Assembly (NCBI GenBank): GCA_963277665.1
Contig: OY728133.1
Location: forward strand, 386,955,962 to 387,019,961
Direction: 5' to 3'
Source: Viscum album
Taxonomy: Eukaryota; Streptophyta; Magnoliopsida; Santalales; Viscaceae
Length of the DNA: 64,000 nucleotides
A program made the translations under genes and the position numbers. The notes beneath the pieces are model-generated. The model saw only the letters and a program-made list of their open reading frames with translations, did no database searches and was not told the origin of the DNA. Positions 1-10,656 of this stretch are shown piece after piece (position 1 is the first letter of the stretch; each line of letters begins with the position of its first letter).

Positions 1-3000
1 TAATGAATTGTTTCGTTATATATTATATTATTTTTATATTTGGGACAATATCATGGAACTGAATTACAATTCATATTATTCTTCTAAATAGATCCGTAAT
101 CAAGGAAACCTGGTACATTGTAGTAATGTGGTGGATTAGAGACTAAGCTAGTACTCTAATTATTTGGTTCCAATCAACCCTAGGAATTACTTTCCCTTTT
201 TATTGCATTCCCAATATTGGAGTTCCTTCCTACACTAGGATGAAAAAAATGTGTACCCTTCACTTGGATTCACTACAAGATCTATCTATCACTATCTCTA
301 CTTCATTAGAACCTTATTTAATATCTCTTTATAATCAATAAAATATAATAGAACAAATTTTGTATGAATATTAGGTCTTATACTTCCATCAAATATTGTC
401 ACCCTTATCCTTTTTTATAGTCTCTACATCTAATGAAGAGAAGACCAGGTGTGAGAATCAAGAATCATATTCCGTCACTAAAATTATTAATTATATAAAT
501 TAGAAGAAGACAATATTTATTTCTATATAGATGGTGTTATAATAAAAAAATTATTTAACAGCTCCTCAAAATCCTCCCACATAAGTCTCTAATGCAATAT
601 TTCATGAACAACTAAGTCCAAAAATTATAGACTTAGGAATTCAATCATGTATGTCATTATCTCGACGATAAACTCAGCTGGAGTTTTGAATAATTTGGAT
701 GTTTTTTATCCTAAACAGATGTACTTAAAAATTATGAGGTCCAAAATCTCTATAAAATGATGTTGGATTCTACTTCTAGGATTAAAATGAGTGACTCATG
801 TGATGAGGTTCACTAGCATATGGTTCCTTGTATACTGCATGAAATGATTTCATAACACTATATACTAAATACTGGTTCACATGTGGTTCTAGGGGAACCA
901 TGCTCACTACATCACTTTATTTATAGTTTCTCATTCACCTCACTGGTATCATTTTCATTTTATTACCATATGAACATATTCAAATTAATTATTTTACTGG
1001 TTAATTATTCTGAGTAATATCAATTATCCTATCAAAAAAATGAAAAAAAAATTATAACCGTATCATAAATAAATAATCATATGATAATGTAGTATTATTG
1101 GGAAGTCACATTAATAATACATGATAGAAATTAGTCACTGACTTAACCCATGCCGATGATATGAAAACATTCCTTGAAGTGTTATAGAACATTTTTTGTA
1201 CCCCAACCATGCTACTAACTTGATTTTAAGTATAAATAGGCTAGTTATGTTTTTTTGTTGTATACATTTAAAAACACATTGTGACATATTCCCTTCTTAC
1301 TATCTTTTATGATGGACCACCAAAACTAATACCATTTGTTCCAACCCATCCCAAACCATTTTCTTATGAATAGTTGAAGTGACACTTCACATAGGTGAAA
1401 TTTCATATATAATAAAGGTTTGTAGTAAATGAAAAAGGATTGAAAACATGAAGGGTAATGTTTTACCCTTTTGACACTCACACATGAAATCCCAAACCTA
1501 TAAGCATATATTATAAAAACCCAGTACATATTTATAAATACTTATTGATAAAAATAACAACTAAAACCTGTTTAAGGTGGATAATTATAGTTATAATAAA
1601 AAAATAAACTAGAAGAAATAAGACTCAAAAATAGAAAAATACATGTGACCCAAGGTGACGCATATCTAGATAACTAGAAAATATCAAACTATAAATTCAA
1701 ATATCTAACATCCCTGAAGGATACTAAAAGATTCAATTCTAGTAAAATATGAAACATTTCGCTTTCTTATTTCCTGGGAAAAATATTCATATTCTCTAAA
1801 GTGAATATATATAGGGTGAGTATGAAAACATTGTAGGAAAAAATCCCAAGATACTTTTCCCACATTACACTAAATCAATAATTATGTTATCCTATAGTTT
1901 TTATAAAACTATTTCTAAAAATATCAAAGTAGTATCAATAGTTTCACTATAATTATATATAACAAATAGGGAGAAGATTCTTGAGTAGTGGACTGAAAAA
2001 ATAGTTCTCAGGGGAAGAGGATATAATTTAGTTTTTTAAAATATTGGAATATCCCTATCTAGTTAACACACACACAAACACACACACACACACACTGATG
2101 TATATCAAAATAAAACTCCCTTTCTCACTAGAGGATATCCTTACTTGACTATTTCATCACATAATGATAACCATTGGCTAAAATTTTCCATCTGACCAAG
2201 TTCTTCTCGACATGGTTCAATGAACACAAACACACTCCAACCATACTATTCCATGTTCTCATATCAAAATTTTTCATTGATTTTTGGAAAATAATTTAAT
2301 CAATTAATCAACCACCATTTGCATGTCACTCACAACCCATATATTAAGAACCAACTATAGAGTACATAAGCTAAAAGAGTTTCAGAAAAATATTTTCATT
2401 TCAAAACAAAATGAATATTTTTTATAAATAAATGATCCTTCATATTATATAAAAATTAGAAATATGGAAAAAATAACTAACTATATTATGTTCTACATGA
2501 GGAAAATTCATTGGATCCCATAGATCATGACTCTTTATTCCATTCCTCAAACACATAACAAGAAGGATAAAAAAAATGTATAATACAATAGATTCTGTGC
2601 AATAAAACCTGGTCAAGGGTTTTATTCCATATGGAATTTGAAGTTATAGATTATAATGAAATAATGGTGTCTCAACAATTTTTTTAATATATACAACACT
2701 TAAAGAATCATTGAGAATGGATTCTCGAAGAAACTTTTTGCTAAAAATAAACATGTGAGGTCTTGGAGTTCGAGTTGAATGAGAAGAAGAATAATTTAAA
2801 TGAAAAATTTATAGAATTAAAATAGTGGGATAAAAAACTAAATATAGGACATGGAAAATGAGTTCACACCATGAAACTTTGGAAAATCCATTTATGAAAA
2901 AATTCACATCACCTGACTTAGAAAACTGAGGAACCTATTGATGACTTAAATAGAATTCATGAAAACTATCCAAAAATTATTTACATATTGAATAAATATT

Positions 3001-4010
3001 CACATCACCAAAGATTTTCCATAGCTATATTCTATCTTCTAATATCCTTCCTCCTTCAAACATAACTTGCGACCAAAAAAATAATTCAAAACTCAAGAAG
3101 AACAGTGTAAAATAGGTGCATACGTCAAACAGAGGGTAAAAGAAATCTTAAAATATATAACATTTAGAATCATAGTCAAATAATAATTAATATATTTAAA
3201 AAAATTATATAATTTTATATTTTCAAATAAAGGGAAATAAATTTACGCTTTGACTCTTTAAGGGGTAGTCTAGAATATAAGAGATAATTATGAACCATTT
3301 TTTAAACTTTTCTAAGAATTCTAATTTTAAATAAATTTTTGTAATTGATATATTAATCTCTAGGAAAGAAAAAAATTATTTTCTTTATGCTAAAATGACA
3401 TAACTAAATAAAAATAAAGCTATAAAATAATTTTTTTTTGAAAATTTATTATAATTTTGAAAAAAAAAATTAATTTGAGGATGTCATAATTATATATTCA
3501 TGGTCTAATATCCCCATCAAGTAATGTTAATAAGATATTTTATATATCAAATATATAGATTCTATTATAATAATACTTAATTCATTTAAATCACTTCAAT
3601 ATAGAAAATATATAAAATAAATGATAAATGATTAAGAATAAAAATATCATATGCATCACTTTATTTTTAGCATAACCTCAGTATTGTTTGATAAATATAT
3701 CTATCTAATCCCAAATATTTCCACTAAACATAGATAAAAGCCTCTAAATAATTATTCATTATCACATACCAGGAATGAATGATCAATGAAAAAACATTGG
3801 GTTTACCTTTATCTTGTAATAAATATATAATACTACAGATGAATCATAAATATTACATAATAAGAAAAATTCATCATAGATTAATGTTAAGAAGAAATGA
3901 TAAGGTACATACAGAGAAAAGATAGATGGGGAGAAGAGGGAAAAGGGAAGGGGGGAACACCTTATGTGATCCATAAACCCTCAAAAAAAGATCCTATCTT
4001 TTTAAGAAAA
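1..4010. other. AT-rich intergenic DNA, no gene seen
   Basis: This is left-flank DNA of very low GC with many A and T runs. All open frames are short and none resembles a protein I know. It contains one CA-type microsatellite and otherwise nothing I can name. It ends exactly at the target duplication of element 1, so it is the left half of the insertion site. Confidence 0.75.
2066..2095. repeat. (AC)n microsatellite
   Basis: An alternating A/C dinucleotide run of about 30 bases, interrupted once by AAA. It is read directly from the sequence. Confidence 0.95.
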
Positions 4011-4015
4011 ATATT
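4011..4015. repeat. Left target-site duplication of element 1
   Basis: ATATT lies directly before the TG that opens the 5' LTR, and the same ATATT follows the 3' LTR at 30144-30148. A 5-bp duplication is what Ty3/gypsy integrase produces, so both element borders are fixed to the base. Confidence 0.88.
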
Positions 4016-4490
4016 TGTAGAGTCCTGAAAAATCCACAGAGGAAATTTTACCAAAATCCCCCAAAATAATTGGGGAAAATAATCAAAGAAGAGACACAAA
4101 AAAGGATCGGTCCACGAGCTGGTACATGGAAGCGCAATGCGGATAGACACCGCGATGCACCCCCTCCGCGAACCATTGTCTTTCGCAAAATGGAAGCGAA
4201 GAGCCTCCGCGGTCGGGAGGCAGGATGGGCGCTAGTTCGGTTAACCATCACGAACCGCCTTAACTACGGACCGTGTCGACCGGTTCATTACACACCCTCT
4301 ATCGTTCATAGAATGGAGGCGGAACCCTCCGCAGCTGTGGAGCACTCCCTGAGTTTGCCTCGCGGAGGAGGGGAGCGATCAATACCCACTGTGAATCGCT
4401 GATTGACAAGGTTAGCTGTGAATTGGGTATTTGGTTATGGGCCTCCGCAAAAGGTGTCTAATGGCCACAGATACATTCCTTTCCCCACTC

Positions 4491-4497
4491 TATAAAC
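4491..4497 (+). promoter_or_regulatory. Candidate TATA box of the 5' LTR
   Basis: TATAAAC follows CCCCACTC and precedes a purine-rich stretch, a typical Pol II TATA position for an LTR that must start transcription internally. The matching place in the 3' LTR (28377) reads TATAGAA and is weakened. The transcription start would be roughly 30 bases downstream, which is inference. Confidence 0.5.
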
Positions 4498-4865
4498 GGA
4501 TCCCAAGGGGGAAATAAATGGGGATCAGGGAGCTGGAATCGGATTCGAAGGGACAGGAGATCGGTTGAAGGAAGGATTCGGATTTCGCAAACAGAAAAAT
4601 TCCCATCCACGAACCACAGTAGGTATATGAATTAAAAAGTAATCAGAAAACACATAATAAATTGGGGAAACACGAACCTAAAATAATAAAAAGGAGATCC
4701 GCGAACCATACCCCCCTCCGCGGATGAATTCCCCATGGACCAGGAAGTTTATGCCTCTTTTCCCATCCTTCGCACCGCGTAGCACCCTCCTACGCGGGAA
4801 AAGCTCCGACCGATGTGCCTCTGATCAGTGTCTCCCATGGCTGCCATTCCCCGCATGGAATCCTC

Positions 4866-5035
4866 TGCGAACCACCCTAGTTCGCGGATTGAACCCAAAA
4901 CCGCGAACCATCCTGGTTCACGGATTGAACCTGAAGTCGCGAACCACCCTGGTTCGCGGATTAAACCTGAAGCTGTGAACCGTCCTGGTTCGCGGGACGC
5001 TAATCAGTCTGCGAACCACCCTGGTTCACGGACAG
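4866..5035 (+). repeat. Palindromic minisatellite in the 5' LTR
   Basis: About five copies of a 36-38-bp unit. Each has at its core an inverted repeat GCGAACC, a 5-base spacer ACCCT or similar, and GGTTCGC, followed by GGATTGAACC. Copies start near 4867, 4904, 4940, 4977 and 5015. Each copy can fold into a hairpin. The same array occurs in the 3' LTR at about 28756-28920. Confidence 0.85.
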
Positions 5036-5627
5036 CTTCTCCAGCCATGTGGCGCCTCCCCATGCGAAGGGCGGCACCACCCATACCCCTCGGTGCCTCG
5101 CCAAATACTTTGGTGTTCTCATTTCTAGAGCCAGGTAAAATCCTTCTGATCCATCCAGGTCCTCTACGACTTCCTCATTGGCCTATTCATCGGCCCGAAG
5201 CCGAGGCCTCCACCAGGGCCACCAGATCCCCGTGGTATAACTTTCAGGCGCATCAGTGTGCCATTTTGAGTTCACATACCACACGGTAAATAGGGGAAAG
5301 GGGGTTGCCCCGACCCTTGAGAAGATTCCCGAAGCATTCCTAGGTTCACATTCCCACGGTAATGTGGAGTCTGAGCTTGAGAATCCCTTTTCTGCCCCTC
5401 CATTTGTTGAGGGTTCCCCGAAGATGGTAAAATACCCATCATAAGGAAGCCCTTGTGCACTGCAAGAGAGGATATTGGAACAGGAGAACCCCCTTTCCCT
5501 CTCCCGCTGGGCTTGGTCGCCCCGGGTGTCCATCTCGGAGTAATCCCCGACCTTCTGTGCCTCCTCATAGTGTAATCCCCAATCCATCATCTTGGGCTGC
5601 CCCAGAGTGTAAGCCCCAAGCTAATCC

Positions 5628-5673
5628 GAACTACGTGGAATTTGATCCCTTCCTCCTAGATAGGGTACGTAGG
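5628..5673 (+). repeat. Stem-loop unit, copy 1 of the 5' LTR
   Basis: Outer arms CTACGT and ACGTAG enclose GATCCC and AGGG inner arms. The inner stem is partly degraded in this copy. It is followed by a GGTTCAAGCCC string. The same layout recurs at 5750, 29515 and 29637, and in element 2. Confidence 0.7.
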
Positions 5674-5749
5674 AAACCTCCATGAGGTTCAAGCCCACCA
5701 CCCATCGGACCACTTGGTCTCTCTTCATGTCAGTTGTCCGACACCTAAG

Positions 5750-5807
5750 CGAACTACGTGGACTTTGATCCCTGTCTCATAGACAGGGTAGGTAGGAAGC
5801 ATCCAAG
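5750..5807 (+). repeat. Stem-loop unit, copy 2 of the 5' LTR
   Basis: The inner stem CCCTGTCT / AGACAGGG (8 bp, perfect) closes a 3-base loop. The outer arm CTACGT faces GGTAG. The string GGTTCAATCCC follows about 20 bases later. Confidence 0.75.
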
Positions 5808-6267
5808 GGGGTTCAATCCCAACAACCGGTCGATCCGATCATCTCCACATCGGTTCACCGTGCCACTCCTGGTGCCGCCTCAAGAGAGTTCCAACCCTTC
5901 GAGGTCATTAATCCAGTGAGGGATGGTAAACCTCGGGCATAAATGATTCCGAACCCCTGTGTCCAGTTGACTGTTTCCCACCAGGGTCGAATCCATGGAT
6001 ACTATGTTTGGGTAAAAAACAGAGATTCATGAACATATGAATACGTCTTAAATCTATAAGAGAGTCCCGGAACAGGCAGTAATTCACCCCCCCCCCCAAA
6101 GGGTGAGATGAACCCAACTTCCCATCCTCTCGACCATTGTGAGTTCTTAAGAGTCGCTGGTCAGACCATCCGAAAAACGCTTGCCTTTGGAAAAAAGGTC
6201 CATGAATCATTGGATACAGAGTCGTTGGGGGTTTCATGGCCAGAAAAACTAAGAACGAAACAAAAAA

Positions 6268-6285
6268 TGGTGAACCCGATGTGAA
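6268..6285 (+). other. Primer-binding-site candidate of element 1
   Basis: TGGTGAACCCGATGTGAA begins five bases after the 5' LTR, where a tRNA-primer site belongs, and starts with the TGG that pairs with tRNA CCA. The equivalent place in element 2 (53922) reads TGGTGAACCCAAGGTGAA, so the site is conserved. I could not match the whole string to a specific plant tRNA from memory. Confidence 0.65.
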
Positions 6286-6530
6286 TCTTTAACCAAACAT
6301 GGAGGATTCAACCTAATCTCACCCAGTGCCCCCTTATGCTTCAAAGGTGGGCGAAGTGAGGACATTAATTATGCATGTGATTATGAGATGCTTCTTTGAC
6401 AGGTTTACTACTTGTATTTGCTAAAATGTTTCGCATGCACTACTTTCAGAACTCCCTTCGATCCAATGGTATCGCAAAGTAACTCACACGTGCGTTCTTC
6501 CAACGACACAAGGACGAGACTTCCTCAACA
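6286..6530 (+). other. Leader between PBS and first ORF relic
   Basis: Non-coding leader of element 1. No conserved open frame or motif recognised. Confidence 0.5.
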
Positions 6531-9496
6531 ATGGAGGACCCCGTCACCCTCCTAGCATCTTCAATGCTCGGTTTCAGACACCCGGATCCGAGAGTACCAC
6601 GTGAATGGTACTCCCACAATGGTGGAGGCGGCCATGTACACCCTCCAATCCGTCAAGGTTCGTCGGTCCCCTATCCAGCAATGACCGCAAAGGTGGACCC
6701 AGACAGCCCCTGTCGCTGTCTACAACCGTTTCGAGAGTCTATTCCCGGAATGGGACAATGCATACCTCCCTTATCTTAGAGAGTCAGAAGAGGTCAATGT
6801 TTAGGACTTCATCCCTGTATAATGGGGGTTCCGCTCTTAGGACCCCGCGGAAAGGCATCATCACGGTCACGCTGTGACCCGATATCCTCACACCGACGAG
6901 GATGTCTCCCTGAGGATTCATGCCCATTCTCCCTGAGCTCCGGCCCCTCGGACCGCCCGACAAGGGTGGAAGACGTACAATCGGGGATCGTTCATCACCC
7001 TTGTCCCTGAGGAGGAGCTTCGCTGCTCAGCCAGAGAGACGTACCACGAGCAGGTACCTACACCTGTTCGCTCCACCCAGGCCCGCCATCTAGACATGGG
7101 GGCATCATACGAGCCAGCGCGCATCCCCACCGAGATCTATCAAGACTGTCATTCATGCAGGATGATACTTACCAGGCATGCACCTCTCCATGCCCAGGGT
7201 CGTGAAGCTCACCAGCTTGACGTGGTGGCGACCCGACACCTGCAGGACCATCTCTTGGCTGTTGCTTCAGACGACCGCCATCCTGATGTGGTTCCGATCA
7301 ACAAAGCCCTCCACCCAGATGTGGAGGAAAATCATAGGCTGGCACATCACCCCACCAACAAAGGCCCCCGACTCGATATGGTGGGAAACCAATATATTCA
7401 GGGCCAGCTCCCTGTGAATTCAAGTAATGTCCGCCACCCTAATGTGGCGGGAAACGAAGAGAGAAACCGACGTATCCCGGTACAGGGGCAGATTCGTTAA
7501 CCTACCCCGACACAGGAGAATTGTCAGTACCCACTGACCACTGGAGGACCAGAGTAGGATATTCCTACTCTGATACCGGAATGGGCCTTCATACTCGTTC
7601 CATCTAAAGATGTGTCTCTACATATCCTGGAAATGATGGAGTAGCAGGTATCGATCCCATATTATATCTTGCAGACCTTCCAGCATGTAATTACATCAGC
7701 CGCAATAACAAGGACTCGGGCACATGAGCTTGTCTCCCCAATTGAGGTGACTCATCTAAGAGAAGAGATAGCCGCCTCAGAGCAGATCTGCATCCCTGCT
7801 TCCGCCCAGGAGGGTCACTGGCTATATTCCACGATACTAGGGCAACTGGATCGAGCAGCTTCACTAGTTCCAGCTGAGGGACACCTGTCCATCACAGTGG
7901 ATGCTCCAGAGCAGACATATATCCCTGCTAAAAGTCAATATGTTCGTCGGTATATCCCGGAAACATCATGGGACCCAATTAGATAGGTACCGAAAGGTGA
8001 AGGTCGTTGTCAACAGCAGACGTTCACCGCTGCCCACAAAAGAGCGCCCCCAATGCGCCGAAGGTAGCGGGAAAATAAAGAGCGGGTTCATGACGCTGCT
8101 CTGCTGAAAGTTGGGGTTCCCGAAGCCGCTAATCACACATAAAATGCTTGAAACCCTTCCCACCCATTACCATATTATGGGAGTGGTAGTAGCAGTTGTG
8201 AAGGTCCTCCCCGCAATGTCGCTACCAGTAACTCTGAAGGTCCCCCCCCCAGATCACCCGTGGGGGCCTCCCCTGCGGGCATATAATGATCGGTCACGAG
8301 AGAATCTCTCTTGATTCGAGTCACAGAAACCCTCCACGTGACCTGAAGATCGAGCAGCAAGAAGGTCCTCCACTTACTGTGGTCCACCCTGAAGGTCCTC
8401 CCCGGGGTATACACTACAATCACTCTCCATGCAGTGGGACCACTGATTATGATGGTAGTCCTCGCTATCATAGATGCAACTTCGGAGGCCCTCCTCGTAG
8501 TGACATCTCATCCTGAAAAGAAGGCCCTCCTCTTGTCATGGCCTGACCTGAATTCCTTCCCCATGGGTTATGCTACAATGGAACTCCACGGATCCGGGCA
8601 TCAGGTCACAGTGGTAGTCCTTGCCACCCTGATAACAGAGGTCCTCCCTATAGAGACATCGAGCAACGAGAAGGCCCTCCTCCCTTGTTGCGGTACATTC
8701 TGGAGGCCCTCCCCAGGATGAATCCCACAGATATTCTCCCTACGACAATAGTAATTGTAGTCCTCTACATTGCCGCAGCTGTGATGGTAGTCCTCACCTC
8801 CACAACCGCCATTGCGAAGGTCCTCCCCGAAATGGACCCAAGCGACAAGAAGGTCATCCCCTTGTTGAGTCATGTCCTGAAGGACCTCCCCAGGATGCGC
8901 GTCGAACGTGAAGCCATGATGGTCATCCTCACCATAATGGCAGTTTTTGCGAAGGTCCTCCCCGTAACAACGCTATGCAACCAGAAGGTCCTCCCCTTGC
9001 TGCAACATTCCTTGGAGGCCCTCCCCATGGTGTGCACTACAAAAGTCCTCTATGCAGCGAAGCATCAAGCAGTAATGGTAGTCCTCACCGTTACGGCCGT
9101 CATTGCGAAAGTCCTCCCCGTGATGGCATATTATATCGACAAGAAGGTCCTCCTTCTGCCGAGACAAGCACCGAAAGGCCCTCATATGCCGAGGCACTCA
9201 GAAGGACGGGATCGAGAATGTCAGATTCCCAGATTTTCGCTAACGAAGCCCTTCTTAGATCAAAAGTTGTTCCAGGGCCGCATTCATCTCCTGAACCACC
9301 TCAGAATCGCCCACAAGAAAATTTGATACCTACAGATCCCACTGCCTCTGACTGCACTGAGCACCTCAGTTGGGATGACCAGGTAGAGGAATCACTGGCA
9401 GAGGAGTATGCCGATATGCTGCACCTGAGGAAACGGCAGGCCAAAATGATATACCAGTTATGTTTTGGCCCACAGCCACCTCTCAGTACGACATAA
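6531..9496 (+). pseudogene. Leader ORF (ORF1-like) relic upstream of gag
   Basis: Ogre-type Tat elements carry an extra ORF of poorly known function before gag, and this region occupies that place. Open stretches remain at 6531-6779, 7096-7986 (one frame with in-frame stops), 8286-8516 and about 8600-9496. The last three use three different frames, so at least two small indels have occurred. Residues 7096-7500 contain short repeats of the type RHPDV/LHPDV/RHPNV. From about 8330 to 9190 the reading is a proline-rich tandem repeat with EGPPR, GGPPH and GSP blocks. I recognise no enzymatic domain. Element 2 has a counterpart at 54600-55640 with the same EGPP-type repeats, which supports descent from a real coding sequence. 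Function unknown. Confidence 0.55.
8330..9190 (+). repeat. Degenerate tandem repeat, GGTCCTCCCC-rich, coding EGPP units
   Basis: About six units of roughly 140-175 bp, each with one to three GGTCCTCCCC-like blocks. In the supported frames they read EGPPxxxx, PEGPPRGxHY, DGSP and EGPPR. Unit landmarks (the EGPPR/HY part) lie near 8391, 8560, 8702, 8879 and 9014. The repeat produces long shadow frames in the other registers and on the minus strand. Confidence 0.75.
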
Positions 9497-10656
9497 CCCG
9501 GGATTTGTCAGAAGAATTCATGCACCGCATCCACCATAATATATAGACAACCCTCTGCTGGCTGAAGTCAAGCTTCTTGCCCTATGATGGGTATGTAGAC
9601 CACGTCAAGACGATAGGGGACCTCATGTGTCACGTCGACCTGGAGGCCCTTTCCTCGATGCGACAACAACGCCCTGAGAGGCGGAAAGGGAATATGGAGG
9701 CAGCTTGCCTCCGCGCACTGCACCAGCTGCACCGCCTCATCGGTGATGCTCTAGCGGGAGTCCATATCAGATGATGGGGGGAACACGAAGCTCTTTATTT
9801 CACTCTGATCCCCACCCAGAAGAACTCATTTGGCATGGTGTCATGCAAAATCATCACAACGAGACGGAAATCGGGAGGGCCCCCTGTTCATGAAAGGCAA
9901 CACACCCAATAGAGTTGGGCCTCGAGTAAGTCCCAGAAGCTTCAGGCCCGGTGGGAATGATCCATTCAAAAACTCTTGAATCAGGACACTGAGAGCATAC
10001 AGCAGGCCTCTCTCCTAAGAGAGGCCAATCAACGATCTCTACCTGACTCCCCATAAGGTACTGATCCACATGTGAATTTGGCAACAAATCTGGTTCACCC
10101 TCGAATGGGGGAACGCAAGATCAAGAAGGTTGGGATAGCCGCAGCCACTACCGCAATCCAGTTTCAACCCTAGCCTACAAGGTTTGGGGAATTTTTAACA
10201 AAAAATTCCCCCGTAAGACCAACAAAACTGGGAAGAGACTCAATGTCCAGGGAATGGAGCCAACCCCAGCCCTCAGTGCTGGGGGCATTATTACCCCCTC
10301 AACAACAACTTCCCCCATGAGAGTCGGTATTATATCGTCTAGGGAGGATAGTAAGAAGAGGAGGATCTCGTCTTATCCTATCATATGAATCATCATCCCC
10401 TCTGAGATGAAGGCGCACTGTAAGGTCGCATCAAAGAACTCTCCACGTCACCCTTCACCAAGAAGTCTGAGGGTAATCCCAGGTCATGAGAGGGAAGGCC
10501 AGCAGAAGACGCGGGAGATCCTCTTCCTATTTGGAAGATAACGTCCCCTCCACCCAGAAATATGCATTCATCAATGCCATAGAGGCTAACCCCACGGGTG
10601 ACACCGGAGAAAATGAAAATTCGGATGGATCAGTAGATGACGGTTCCGGATAGGCT
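9497..10656 (+). other. Region between leader ORF and gag
   Basis: A 66-codon open stretch at 9577-9774 and scattered fragments in the same frame, separated by stops, suggest decayed coding sequence. I recognise no domain. It could be the end of ORF1 or the N-terminal part of gag. Confidence 0.4.

Larger units (their letters stand above)
4016..6262 (+). repeat. 5' LTR of element 1
   Basis: It begins TGTAGAGTCC and ends CGAAACA. It matches 27842-30143 from end to end. Close to its start sits a short inverted repeat, CCCCAA and TTGGGG with a short A/T-rich loop, present in both LTR copies. Internally it has a CGCGAA-rich half, a palindromic minisatellite (4866-5035), two stem-loop units (5628-5673, 5750-5807) and a C11 tract at 6087-6097. 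It holds short open frames on both strands, but none is conserved as protein between the LTRs, so I treat it as non-coding. Confidence 0.9.

Noticed and set aside
1..4010. Host gene exons
   Set aside because: No frame longer than about 67 codons, no splice-flanked conserved coding strings, extreme AT content.
5183..5590. 135-codon minus-strand frame in the 5' LTR
   Set aside because: Only partly open in the 3' LTR (29160-29477) and resembles no protein. It follows from the GC-rich LTR sequence.
5750..5830. tRNA gene at the stem-loop plus GGTTCAATCCC
   Set aside because: No acceptor stem, no D-arm or A box, no anticodon loop of seven bases.
8685..9326. 213-codon plus-strand frame rich in VVL/LPRM
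   Set aside because: It is another register of the GGTCCTCCCC repeat. The EGPP/GGPPH frame is the one shared with element 2.
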